Origin: a virus
IMG/VR virus record: IMGVR_UViG_3300031974_002532
Coordinates: 1-51,117 of that record
Reading direction: 5' to 3' (one strand)
DNA length: 51,117 nucleotides
Shown here: positions 16,831 through 26,406 of the stretch, piece by piece
Position numbering within the stretch: position 1 is the stretch's first letter
Layout: each line of letters starts with the position of its first letter
The notes under the pieces: generated by a model
The model's database searches: none
The model's input: the letters and a program-made list of their open reading frames with translations, nothing else
Told to the model about the DNA's origin: nothing
Made by a program: the position numbers and the translations under genes

Positions 16831-17517
16831 ATGGCTAAACGCAAAGGTAACCTGTTTGTACATGTTAGTGTTACGGTTGATGATTCTGAAATGAAGAAGC
16901 ATTTTAGAGGCATGAAGAAACGGTCTGCGCAGGGCTTTAAGAGTCAGTTTAAGTGGGCATTGTCGAGACTGAAAAAAGAAATTCAACAAGATTTCAGAAC
17001 TGGTGGTGGAGGTAAGTGGCCACCGTTAACTGCAAAAACTGTTGCATGGAAAATTGAGGAAGGTTACGGAAATAAAGGTATTCTTATTCAAACTGGAGCT
17101 TTACGAGACAGCCTTAAGGGGGGCAGCAGAAAAGGGGCTGTTGAAAAAGTAGGTACCCATAACATGACGTATGGTACAACAATCAAATATTCTAGATGGG
17201 TTCATGATGGTACCGCAGGTTATGTTGATAAGGACGGTAATAAAGTACCGGGGCTGCCTGCCCGACCCTTCATGCCGAGGTTCGGTCCTGATGATGCCAA
17301 AGGACAGAGATTAAAGAGCAGACTTATGTGGGCGGTGGCTGAAAGAATTATTTACGGTCCAAAGCCTGGAGACGGATCAAACAGACCCGGAGGCTACTAC
17401 TCGTGGCTGCGAAGGGCTGATGGCGATATTGATATGACCAGATCAGGTGGAGCACCTGGGTTTGGTCAGAACGGATTCGTCTGGTGGGTAAATGTGAATG
17501 GAAATGACTTGAAGTGA
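16831..17517 (+). CDS. Tail completion / virion morphogenesis protein, gpS- or gp10-like
   Basis: Encodes 228 residues from ATG 16831, just past the previous stop. The central part matches the phage virion-morphogenesis pattern: KWPPLTAKT, then GILIQTGALRDSL, a GT-x-YSRWVHDGTAG segment and the diagnostic PARPFMPRF. Proteins of this group stabilise the tail end or the head-tail joint. The C-terminal about 60 residues (RPGGYYSWLRRADG and beyond) are an extension I do not recognise. Codon use is A-rich, unlike the end of the preceding gene. Confidence 0.8.
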   Translation: MAKRKGNLFVHVSVTVDDSEMKKHFRGMKKRSAQGFKSQFKWALSRLKKEIQQDFRTGGGGKWPPLTAKTVAWKIEEGYGNKGILIQTGALRDSLKGGSRKGAVEKVGTHNMTYGTTIKYSRWVHDGTAGYVDKDGNKVPGLPARPFMPRFGPDDAKGQRLKSRLMWAVAERIIYGPKPGDGSNRPGGYYSWLRRADGDIDMTRSGGAPGFGQNGFVWWVNVNGNDLK

Positions 17518-17533
17518 AGGGCAAGAAGTAATC

Positions 17534-18406
17534 ATGATGAGTGGAAGCCGTTTGGCAAAACAGTATGTTACAAATTATTTAGCAGCAGATTTACCTTCTA
17601 GGTTAGTTGCTTACAGGAACCATTGGAATCTTAGCGCTAGTCAGCTTCCTGATCCTCGGTTGTATGCGAGCCATGAACCGTTTCAGCTGGATAGGTGGCC
17701 AACTATTATTACTCTTGCGATTAGTACAGATAGTGTCACTAGGGCTGCTTATACTTCAGCAATGGATCCTGATATGCGAGTCGAATACGAGATGCGTACA
17801 TACGTTTGGGTTCGTGCTACTGGTGCACAGAACGTCACGGATCAGCGTGATAACTTAATAACAGTAGTTCGTGAAGCATTGATGGATAGCCCGTCTCTTT
17901 CAGCTTACGATTCTGCAGTTCCTTGCTCTCCGAAAATTGATGAGAGTTCAATCAATGAACAATTTTCAGACCTAAGTCTTATTAAGGGTGAACGGTTACT
18001 TGCCGGAGCGTACATCGGTTACGCTTTGACTTTGGACGAAGTTCTAACTCACACTTCACTCGGCACTATGCAATCTTCTGAAGTGACTGTGCAAAAGATG
18101 CCGGTTACCCCTAACGCCCCCACGAACGTTGTTGCGGTTGCGGAGGATACGGAAGTTACGTTGTCTTGGGTTGAGGCCACATGGAATGGCGGCGTCTACG
18201 ATATTTCTGGTTACAAGATTCAGCAGAGCACTGATGATGGCGATACATGGTCTACTGTCGTGGCTGATACGGGTTCGGTAGATGGCTTCTACCGGGTGAC
18301 TGGTTTGACGAATGGTACTGGTTACAAGTTCCGTGTTGCAGCGTTGAATGGTGGCGGTACTGGCGCATATTCTGCAAGTTCGTTAGAGGTCACGCCGTCT
18401 TCGTAG
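17534..18406 (+). CDS. Neck / tail-terminator-like protein with C-terminal fibronectin type III domain
   Basis: A 290-residue protein in the position of a tail terminator. Residues about 1-190 carry a segment with EMRTYVWVRATG and DQRDNLITVVREAL, resembling tail-terminator or minor tail proteins. Residues about 195-290 form a clear fibronectin type III domain: PNAPTNVVAVAEDTEVTLSW, ISGYKIQQSTDDGDTW, VTGLTNGTGYKFRVAALNGG. Fn3 domains on virion proteins are generally thought to aid weak attachment to surfaces. Two adjacent ATGs (17534, 17537) are possible starts. The Fn3 part uses a different codon mix, consistent with a late addition. Confidence 0.75.
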   Translation: MMSGSRLAKQYVTNYLAADLPSRLVAYRNHWNLSASQLPDPRLYASHEPFQLDRWPTIITLAISTDSVTRAAYTSAMDPDMRVEYEMRTYVWVRATGAQNVTDQRDNLITVVREALMDSPSLSAYDSAVPCSPKIDESSINEQFSDLSLIKGERLLAGAYIGYALTLDEVLTHTSLGTMQSSEVTVQKMPVTPNAPTNVVAVAEDTEVTLSWVEATWNGGVYDISGYKIQQSTDDGDTWSTVVADTGSVDGFYRVTGLTNGTGYKFRVAALNGGGTGAYSASSLEVTPSS

Positions 18407-18418
18407 GTCCGGTTGAGC

Positions 18419-18424
18419 TATAAT
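18419..18424 (+). promoter_or_regulatory. -10 element for the 2,657-residue protein gene
   Basis: A perfect TATAAT lies 7 nt before the ATG at 18432 with no ribosome site between, so a leaderless transcript is expected. The -35 region is not convincing. Confidence 0.55.
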
Positions 18425-18431
18425 AGATAGT

Positions 18432-21400
18432 ATGGCTAGGAAACCTCGTGTTGTACCTTTTGTGCCGTTTCCTCGTGACGGTGACCTTGATGGTCTTGTT
18501 CAGGATGGAACGATTTGGGAGCGCCCTAAAGGGGCGTATTTGCGCTTTATTGACACGGGTGAGATTTGGAGCGAGTACGGTCAGGTTGATCGTGGCCGGG
18601 TAGAGTTTGTTCGTGCTGACGGGTCTGTTTGGGATTTTACGCCGTCGTGGAGAGATACAGATTCTTCTACGTTGGGTGGGTCTTTGGGGACGTTGGGTGA
18701 TGATTCGCCTTCGCTTTTGGAGTCTCGTGGTATTTTGCCTCGTGGTTTTTTGGGGCGTTCTTTGGCTGATGAGTCTCGTTTTGATGATGCTGGTGATGAT
18801 GTACGTCTTGCTGGGTTTGATGCGGCTAATGCGACAAAGAAGTTGGATCAGCGTCGGGCGTACATTGATGATAAAATAGCTGGTCTTTTGTTACCGGAGG
18901 CTGTTGAGAGTGGTTTGATTACTCAAGAGACTCAAGACAAGCTGCGTGCTTTGTATAAGATTTCTGTTGAAGATGTAACTGACATGGATGCTAAGGCTGT
19001 CGGTAATCGTCAGTTTTTGTTTTTGGTTATGGAGGGACGTTTATTCGGTAATTACATGGATTCTCCGGAGCAGGTGTATGAGAGCCTACCGCTGGGCACA
19101 GAATTACGCGACATGCTTAAATTTGGGGGATCAGTGTCGTTTACTGATTTTAGTAGTCGTTTAAATGAGTTACAAGCTGAGGCTCGTAGACAGAACCGCT
19201 CTGTAGCCGATGTAATCGGGCCAATTGATGAAAATAATGCCCGCCTTTTACAAACGCTGGTTTCCACTATTCCTGTGACGACTTGGCATGATCACCACAT
19301 AAAAGAGTTGATTGATGCTTACGTTAGTCGTGACTTTGACAAAGTTCGTTATCATGCGGATTGGCTTACTAAAAACACATCTTCGCTTGAAGATCATCTT
19401 GGCTACTATAGCCAGCTGCAGTACATGGTCGATAATCCTGAGCTGCTAGATAATTTGTTTAGAAAGAGTCGTGAATTTAAAGATTATGATTATCTGACAG
19501 GTTACACTTTTAGACGCAAAACTGACGATATTACTGGCGAAGCGCTGCGTACTCTTTCTGATAAAGCAGCGAGGCGTGCTGATAAGCGTATTGGTATTAG
19601 TTCGAGCAAAGAGATAACTTCTGACAGTAGGTTTGTTGAGCGTGCTGGTGAGTTGAGTGGGCAATATCAGGACTTGGATGTGATCACTCAAGTTTTGAGA
19701 GATATAGAAATTGCGGAGCTTGAGATTCAGCGACTTAATTCTGAAGGCGATCATGTGTTGGCTGACCAGTTTCGTGTGCGTTTAGCGGAGTTAAGGGCCG
19801 AGCTTAAAGACGTTACTACTCCGAGAGACATTGAAGTAAAATTTGATGCTGAACTTCAGGATCTTTTTGGGGATTCAGGTATTCTTAGTTATATCCCTGG
19901 GGGTTTAGAGAATGAGGGGTTGTTGCGTAAAATTAAAACCGCAACGGATGGCTTAAGTCCCGAGTTTCGGCCCAAAGAAATTCGTATTGGTTACGTTCAA
20001 TCCGATGATGGTAAACGAAACCTTTTTACACAGGGTTCCTTCAACCATAAAACTGGCGTACTAACCCTTTCTCCACGAGTGTTGGGTTTAGAAAAGGATT
20101 TAGTTATTGATCGCAAAAATGGAACTATTCGAAGGTTTGGTCCTGATGATGGTCCTGACGGCGTAGAGTTGCCTTTGGGGGTTGCGAATACTCCTGAACT
20201 TGAAAAGTTGCTGAGTAATATTAAGCAGTATCAAATCACTTCACTTCGAAGTGGTAGTCTTGAGGAAGTAGCTATTCATGAGACGGTTCACAGAATTGAT
20301 ACGGTGTTGAGTGCGGATGCTTTCTTTAGGAACAAATCCCGTCTTGAAGCAGATATCGGTAAGATTACAGCAGAAATAGACGCCATCAGAGGAGATAATG
20401 CCCGCAAGATTCCTTCGGAGGCGGTGCCCTTGTTAGTCCGCCGACGCCAGATGCAGAGTGAGCTACGCAGTCTTGAAAGACAAAGAAAGAAGGGTAGTTA
20501 TGCTGCAGCTAAAGATAGCCCTATCCGCCTAGCTTCACAACAGTGGATAGATGAGAACACTCCGTGGCTTGAAGCATATGCTGAAGAGTTGGAGCTTGCT
20601 CCTACGTTCTCCGACCAAGCTTACTTGCTATCTATTTTAGGGTACGATCCAAATTGGGATTTTATTGCCAAGAGGTTCGGGTACAAAAGGGATAGCAAGA
20701 TTATGCCTTCAAAGATTCGAGATAGAATAACTACGACTGATCGGGTCGAAACGTTGGCAGAAGTAATTTCTTCCCAGGTTTTAGGCGATCGAAGAATTCC
20801 TGCAGGCACTAGCGGAACAGACAGTCATCTGCCTGAAATGCTTGATAACTATGCGAAGCAGATTATTCCTGAAGAACTTAAGTTTATTTTGTCTGATCCT
20901 AACTGGCGGGATGACCAGCTTCCTCCTTTGACTGCTTTGGCAGGTAGACAAGAATTAGATATTGCTTACGCTACTCCAGAAAGTTTGTTAGAGAGAGAAC
21001 CGAGGGGAAGCTTGCTTCCTATGGTTGCTGGCGATCCTTCAGCCACGTCTCAGATGCTTTCTGACGCTGCGTCGGAAGATAGATATCATCGAATCCTTGG
21101 CGAGTTAGCGCAGGCAGAGATAGACGAACCTGAGTTGTTTAGGGACGGTGTGCTTGTAGATAGTGTGCGGTCGCCGTTCTCTCCTCCTCCGCATCTTGCC
21201 GGTTCGGGTTTGCGTGATGAGTTGGCTGAGGCGACTTCGTGGAGAGAGGTGTCGCAGCTTCTTAAGGGTAAGCGTGTGGTGGTTTTTGATACGGAGACTG
21301 CTGGGCGTATGGATCCGGATGAGGTTGATGAGGACCGTATTGTTCAGTTGGGTGGCGTGGTTTATGTTGATGGTGTGATTGTTGATCGTTTCTCTATGTA

Positions 21401-24400
21401 TGTGAATGTGGATTATGATGAGTTGTCTGATTGGTCTCAAGAGAATTTGATTGATGCTGAGGGTAAGCCTATGTCTCCGGAGTTTTTGGCGAAGCAGCCG
21501 GATATGCCTACGGTGTTGCAGGAGTTTATGCGTTTTGCTAATGGCGATTCTGATGGTTCTGATGTGGTGTTTATGGCGCATAATGCTGCGTTTGATTTGA
21601 AGCGCATGGAGTTGGAGCGTCAGCGTCATGATCCTGATGGTGTGCCGTCGTTTGATTTGGATGAGGTGACGTATTTTGACACGATGGGTTTGGGCAATAT
21701 TGCTAAGCGTGCTGGGATTGAGGATGGTCCGGGTAGTGCTTCGTTAAAGAAGTTGCAGGAGTTTTTTGGGTTGGAGGATTTTTCGTGGCATACGGCTGAT
21801 GCTGATTCGGAGATGACGGGTCAGGTGTTGTGGCGTTTGTTGGATTATATGGATGAGAATGATGTGCCGTTGGATGGTCTTGATCCTGTTGCGGGGTTGG
21901 AGCGTCAGCGTGAAGAGTTTGCTGAGTATGATGGTAAGGTTGCTGAGTTTTTGCGGCAGAAGGAGCGTTTGGCTGAGTTGCGTGGTTTGTCTGATCAGTT
22001 GCGTGCTGATTCGGATGATGCTGTTTCTGAAATGGTTGTTATGGGGTATGAGGGTCTTGATGGTGGTGAGGAGATTCCGGTGCGGGACGGATTGCATGTT
22101 CATATGGATGGGTATGTTCCTGAGCCGGTGACTCGTGACGATATTGCCCGTCAGTTGGGGTTTGCTGATGCGGGCGAGTTGGATGCTGCTACGGCGGATG
22201 ATCCTGTTATGGCGAATAATGCCCGTATTTTGGAGGAGCTTGCTTCGTATGGTTTTAGTCTTGAGCGGATGAATAAGCTTTCTGCTGAGGAGTGGGAGGA
22301 GCGTCGTGCGGCTACCCTTCCGAAGGGTAATACCAACAAGTATGGTCAAGGTAAACCTCTTGATGATGCTGAGTTGGATAGTATTTTTGTTCGCTTTATG
22401 GCTGAGAATGAAGAGCGGATCAAAGAAATAGAGGCAAACAAGATAACAGCTCCAGATGCGTGGGACACTCCTTCCCAAAATCGGGAGCTTGCTTGGCGTA
22501 AAGCCTTTATTGAGACGTATGAATCTTTGACTTTTGAAGAACGTAAGCAGCTTGTTGTTGATTATTTGCGAAACATTTTTGATGATCCTGACACTACTGT
22601 GGCGCTTAATTCTCAGTATATACGATCGGTTTTCAGGGACGGTATTAATAAAAATAGCCATTACCCCGAGGTTAGGGCACAATCATCTAGTTGGGGCGGG
22701 CCGGGTAGTAAGCGTGAGGCCATTGAAGCATCGCTTATGGGTGTTCATGCTGACGCTCCTCCCGAGTTACATCCTACTTATGGATTTATTGTTCCTGGCG
22801 AGCAGCGGCGTTTGGCCCGTAACGAAGCTTTGGAATTTTTTGCTCCAGTTAAAATCGATTCTGATGATGGGAGTATTAACACTAGTCAATACGTGTCTGC
22901 TGAGGCGAGACTTGAAATCGTCGGTACACTAATGCCAGAAGTTTTAGAAGAATTGTTCCCTGGTGTACAAAAAATTAGTGACCTGCCAAACGATGCTGAT
23001 AAAGAAACTGCTGTTGCTGCTCTTAACGATAAAATCTTTGAACGATCCGGTTTAGGGTATCTTACGGAAGAAGGGAGACTTAAGTTTAATGATATGGAAG
23101 TTGGGATGATAAGTGTTGGGGCAGTGCAGGGTGGTGGCACAATGATGTTAGATCCAAAGGTTTTGTTACGCTCCAGCGCTTCAGATGGTGACTCAATCAA
23201 CAATATGGGCAGTCCGGTTCCTATCAGCGCAAACATGACTGAGCAAGACTTATTAGAAATGGTGTTTAAAAGGTCGAGCGGTGGACCACCGAAGCTTGAC
23301 CCTACCTATTTTTTCGCTGCGCTCAGCGGCAGCGATTCGACCGTTCTTTCAAGGGGACCTATAAAAGACAGAAGGCAAGCGTATGTCCCTACTGGCAGCT
23401 CTTTTCAGTATTTGGAAGCTCAAATTTTTGGAAACTTCCTATCAGATGAAGTTATCGCCGCTGATATCCCATACATCCAGCTGGAAGAAAAGAAAAAGCT
23501 TGGTATACCCGAAGGTATTCCTGATCTTACGCCTGAAAGTGAAGTTGCTGCTATCAAAGCGCAGCGTGCAGCAGAACGAGCCGGACAGTCTATCGACGCA
23601 GTAGCTGCTGATGCTGCTGCCACGATTGATGATTTAGATGATGCTGGGGATGAAGTTGTTTCATTCATGGCCCTTTCAAGTGATGATATTGACCCTAACT
23701 TTGGTCTTCCTCCAGGGCCTAAGGCGGCTACGGGCTGGGACAAAGAGCGTTTGTATGAGGCTGATGGTCTGCGTCGCAAAGACGCTCCGAATGTTAGCGC
23801 AATTAATGGTTCTGGTTTGCGTGAAGATCAGCGATCTTTGGTAGAGTCTATTTCGGATATTCCTGACGAAGATCTAGAAGAACTACGCAAAGCTTTAAGG
23901 GCTGTAGAAGCTCAGGGCATAAGGGTAAATGGCAGATTTGGCCAATTTATAGATAACGAAATTTGGATGCTTTTGATAGAGAGAGAAAATTTAGCGAAAG
24001 GAAACTTGGGCGCTAGTGAACGGCGTGTAAAGAAACGTGAAGAATTTTTGGCATTGGCTTTGCGGGACACACTTCACAAGTATTGGGGGTCAGAAAAAAA
24101 TGAAGTATTCCATTGGGACTTCTTGTCGGAACGTGTTCAAAAAGTTTTAGGAGAAGATTTTGGAATTTCTGTTCAGCACGAACGACGAGATCCGCCTTCT
24201 GAGGTGGAAAGTATTCAAAAACTGCAAGAGCTACTTACGCCGCTTGTTGATGCTTGGGCTAGAGGCCAGTATGCAGCGACACAGCAGTATTTGAAAGATA
24301 ATAATATTAGGGAAGTTAACTTGTATCGAGGCATTTTTGTTCCGACGGCAAGGACTGACAACCGGAGTGGTACGGTAACTAGTCGTGGTGTATCTCCGTC

Positions 24401-26405
24401 GCGAGGCATTCAGTCATGGTCGAGCGATTTAACCGAGGGTCTTAAGTTTGCAGGCAACGAATATAACACTGCTAAGCGAGAACTTGCGAAGATCGAAGAT
24501 AGTGGTGAATTTCTTGGCCAGCCAGAACATATTTTGCTGCATGATGTTGTGCCTGCTGAACTAATCTTTGGTATAGCCTATAGCGATTCAGAGAATGATC
24601 GTGATTTTTCGTTTGGTATTGCTGACGAAGACGAAGTTGTGGTTCTTGGGGGAGCTTCTCGTCCTGTTAACATCATAGGGGATGACTTTTTGCAGAATTA
24701 CCAGCAGGATTCGCCCCCTGGTCGTGTAAATCGTGAAAGTAAGTTTAGAATGTCGGAGCTTGATTTGTTTGCTTACTTAGCAAGCGAAGCCGAGGTAACT
24801 CAGTTAGATAATCTCAGCAGTGCGGATGAGCTAACTGGTGTTGATGATTTGACCGCCAGCATTGAACGCATTCAGGAACAATTCCCCAGTCTACAAGATC
24901 AGGAAATCAGACTGGACTCTGGCGCTCGCATTTTCTACGACATGGAAACAGATCTTTATTTTGCATTAGACGATTCGGGTGACGGGCCTACCGAAATTCA
25001 AACTTTTGAAAGCTTTGATGATTTTGTTTACAGTATTGATACTTCCGAGTTAGAAGAGCAAGCTTTACAAGATTGGCGTGAAGGTGATGCAAAGCGCACA
25101 GTTGTCTTCCACGGCACTACAGCAGAAGCTTTGGAGACTATCAGGACGGAAGGTTTGAATCCACGTAGTGACACTAGAGGTATCGTTAACAGGGGTGTTG
25201 GTGATGCTGTTTATACGTCGGAGACTGCTGATGCGGCTGAGGCTAGTTATGATGTTGTGGTAGAGATTGATTTGCCTAGAGCTATTGAGGATGGGGTAAT
25301 TTCTGTTGATAGTTTGGACAGGGAACCGGATGTGATCCGCAACGAAGTGTTGGAAGGGATTGCTATAAGTTTAGATGCGGGCGATTTTGTACCTGCGGAA
25401 AGTATTGACGGAACGAGGCCGGATACTGTTGTGATTAGTGATCGGATTCCTCCGGAGTATTTGCTTGTTAATGGTGAACCGCTTGTTCCTCAATCCGTTT
25501 CAAAGGCCACTTTGCCTGATTCTGTTGGGCGTGAAACATTTAGCGGTAGTGCGATCACTCCTCGTAGCCTAGAGGAAGTAAAAGATACTCTTTACTATTT
25601 GATAGGTTCGCAAGATTTTGAGGAAGCTGAAAGAGTTTCTGGTATGAGCCGGGAAGAGTTTGAGGCGGAGTTAACGAGTAGGGTGTCTAAGTATTTGGCT
25701 GACTCGTTGAAGGATGGAAGTTTGTCGATGAGGATGCCTGGATCTGGTCTTCGGGAGCTGCTTGCCGGAGATGGTCGGTTCAAGAATCAATTCGAGACTG
25801 GCAGGTCACAAGCCTATTTTGATCCAAGTTTTCGTAGGGCGCTTGAAGAGGGTTTGGGGGTTGATGAGACCGTTGAAGGAGCGTTAAGGCCAAAGTATGG
25901 TTATGTTGAGGGAACTATTTGGGACGAAGCAGAAACCCGTGTCATAATAGACCAATACGGAGATGTTAATATTCGTTTCAAAGACGAAGTTGCCGATCGG
26001 ACAACAGTTTCATTTGGTGACACACTAGATGATAGCGTTTTTGGGGTGAGGATTAGTGATCTTCGTGATGGCTCTGTCGATCCCGAACGGTTGGGTAACG
26101 CTATCGAAGAGTTTTCGATGGCAAACGTGTGGCTTGAAAATGACACGAATTTGAACAGCGACGGAAGATCAATCTATGCAGAGCTGCAATTTCATGGTAT
26201 TCTAGGGTTGGAAGATGTTGACGAAATCGTTTTGACTACCGGCACAAAAAAGTTTGAGACTCGTGAAGAGGCTGACGCGTTTTTTAAAGTTATTCAGGAT
26301 GCCGGAATCACTCTCAAGTTTGGAGATTTTGAAGATGCAGAAGAGGTAGTGACTGCTGAAAATCTTTATGACTATTTGGTGGTTGATCCGGAAAGTGCGG
26401 GATAA
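18432..26405 (+). CDS. Giant polyvalent-type protein: Zn-protease motif, DEDDh exonuclease, two ADP-ribosyltransferase-like domains
   Basis: At 2,657 residues this is the largest gene in the window. Domains in order: a zinc-metallopeptidase HETVH motif at 616-620, with a possible third ligand in a later VETLAEVISS helix; a complete DEDDh exonuclease with D953/E955 (VVVFDTETAG), D1055 (AHNAAFD) and H1120/D1125 (WHTADADSE); an R-S-E ADP-ribosyltransferase with R1966 (NLYRGI), S1995-W-S and E2066-D-E2068; and a second ART-like domain of the H-Y type with H2227 (VFHGTT) and Y2261 (VYTSE). A C-terminal segment at 2486 (RPKYGY, then TTVSFGDTLDD) recalls DUF3626. No cysteine is present. It lies between neck and tail-sheath genes, so it is probably carried in the virion and delivered to the host. 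Function is inferred from motifs; the catalytic residues look intact. Confidence 0.88.
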   Translation: MARKPRVVPFVPFPRDGDLDGLVQDGTIWERPKGAYLRFIDTGEIWSEYGQVDRGRVEFVRADGSVWDFTPSWRDTDSSTLGGSLGTLGDDSPSLLESRGILPRGFLGRSLADESRFDDAGDDVRLAGFDAANATKKLDQRRAYIDDKIAGLLLPEAVESGLITQETQDKLRALYKISVEDVTDMDAKAVGNRQFLFLVMEGRLFGNYMDSPEQVYESLPLGTELRDMLKFGGSVSFTDFSSRLNELQAEARRQNRSVADVIGPIDENNARLLQTLVSTIPVTTWHDHHIKELIDAYVSRDFDKVRYHADWLTKNTSSLEDHLGYYSQLQYMVDNPELLDNLFRKSREFKDYDYLTGYTFRRKTDDITGEALRTLSDKAARRADKRIGISSSKEITSDSRFVERAGELSGQYQDLDVITQVLRDIEIAELEIQRLNSEGDHVLADQFRVRLAELRAELKDVTTPRDIEVKFDAELQDLFGDSGILSYIPGGLENEGLLRKIKTATDGLSPEFRPKEIRIGYVQSDDGKRNLFTQGSFNHKTGVLTLSPRVLGLEKDLVIDRKNGTIRRFGPDDGPDGVELPLGVANTPELEKLLSNIKQYQITSLRSGSLEEVAIHETVHRIDTVLSADAFFRNKSRLEADIGKITAEIDAIRGDNARKIPSEAVPLLVRRRQMQSELRSLERQRKKGSYAAAKDSPIRLASQQWIDENTPWLEAYAEELELAPTFSDQAYLLSILGYDPNWDFIAKRFGYKRDSKIMPSKIRDRITTTDRVETLAEVISSQVLGDRRIPAGTSGTDSHLPEMLDNYAKQIIPEELKFILSDPNWRDDQLPPLTALAGRQELDIAYATPESLLEREPRGSLLPMVAGDPSATSQMLSDAASEDRYHRILGELAQAEIDEPELFRDGVLVDSVRSPFSPPPHLAGSGLRDELAEATSWREVSQLLKGKRVVVFDTETAGRMDPDEVDEDRIVQLGGVVYVDGVIVDRFSMYVNVDYDELSDWSQENLIDAEGKPMSPEFLAKQPDMPTVLQEFMRFANGDSDGSDVVFMAHNAAFDLKRMELERQRHDPDGVPSFDLDEVTYFDTMGLGNIAKRAGIEDGPGSASLKKLQEFFGLEDFSWHTADADSEMTGQVLWRLLDYMDENDVPLDGLDPVAGLERQREEFAEYDGKVAEFLRQKERLAELRGLSDQLRADSDDAVSEMVVMGYEGLDGGEEIPVRDGLHVHMDGYVPEPVTRDDIARQLGFADAGELDAATADDPVMANNARILEELASYGFSLERMNKLSAEEWEERRAATLPKGNTNKYGQGKPLDDAELDSIFVRFMAENEERIKEIEANKITAPDAWDTPSQNRELAWRKAFIETYESLTFEERKQLVVDYLRNIFDDPDTTVALNSQYIRSVFRDGINKNSHYPEVRAQSSSWGGPGSKREAIEASLMGVHADAPPELHPTYGFIVPGEQRRLARNEALEFFAPVKIDSDDGSINTSQYVSAEARLEIVGTLMPEVLEELFPGVQKISDLPNDADKETAVAALNDKIFERSGLGYLTEEGRLKFNDMEVGMISVGAVQGGGTMMLDPKVLLRSSASDGDSINNMGSPVPISANMTEQDLLEMVFKRSSGGPPKLDPTYFFAALSGSDSTVLSRGPIKDRRQAYVPTGSSFQYLEAQIFGNFLSDEVIAADIPYIQLEEKKKLGIPEGIPDLTPESEVAAIKAQRAAERAGQSIDAVAADAAATIDDLDDAGDEVVSFMALSSDDIDPNFGLPPGPKAATGWDKERLYEADGLRRKDAPNVSAINGSGLREDQRSLVESISDIPDEDLEELRKALRAVEAQGIRVNGRFGQFIDNEIWMLLIERENLAKGNLGASERRVKKREEFLALALRDTLHKYWGSEKNEVFHWDFLSERVQKVLGEDFGISVQHERRDPPSEVESIQKLQELLTPLVDAWARGQYAATQQYLKDNNIREVNLYRGIFVPTARTDNRSGTVTSRGVSPSRGIQSWSSDLTEGLKFAGNEYNTAKRELAKIEDSGEFLGQPEHILLHDVVPAELIFGIAYSDSENDRDFSFGIADEDEVVVLGGASRPVNIIGDDFLQNYQQDSPPGRVNRESKFRMSELDLFAYLASEAEVTQLDNLSSADELTGVDDLTASIERIQEQFPSLQDQEIRLDSGARIFYDMETDLYFALDDSGDGPTEIQTFESFDDFVYSIDTSELEEQALQDWREGDAKRTVVFHGTTAEALETIRTEGLNPRSDTRGIVNRGVGDAVYTSETADAAEASYDVVVEIDLPRAIEDGVISVDSLDREPDVIRNEVLEGIAISLDAGDFVPAESIDGTRPDTVVISDRIPPEYLLVNGEPLVPQSVSKATLPDSVGRETFSGSAITPRSLEEVKDTLYYLIGSQDFEEAERVSGMSREEFEAELTSRVSKYLADSLKDGSLSMRMPGSGLRELLAGDGRFKNQFETGRSQAYFDPSFRRALEEGLGVDETVEGALRPKYGYVEGTIWDEAETRVIIDQYGDVNIRFKDEVADRTTVSFGDTLDDSVFGVRISDLRDGSVDPERLGNAIEEFSMANVWLENDTNLNSDGRSIYAELQFHGILGLEDVDEIVLTTGTKKFETREEADAFFKVIQDAGITLKFGDFEDAEEVVTAENLYDYLVVDPESAG

Positions 26406-26406
26406 A

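Noticed and set aside
16422-16913. Minus-strand open frame of about 163 codons opposite the connector gene
   Set aside because: Same cause: the G/T-only third positions leave the antisense strand free of stops; the predicted peptide is Arg/Asn/Ile low-complexity.
21744-22682. Minus-strand open frame of about 312 codons
   Set aside because: It is a by-product of G/T-ending codons in the exonuclease part of the giant gene, which remove stop codons from the antisense frames. The product is repetitive in Ile/His/Arg/Asn.
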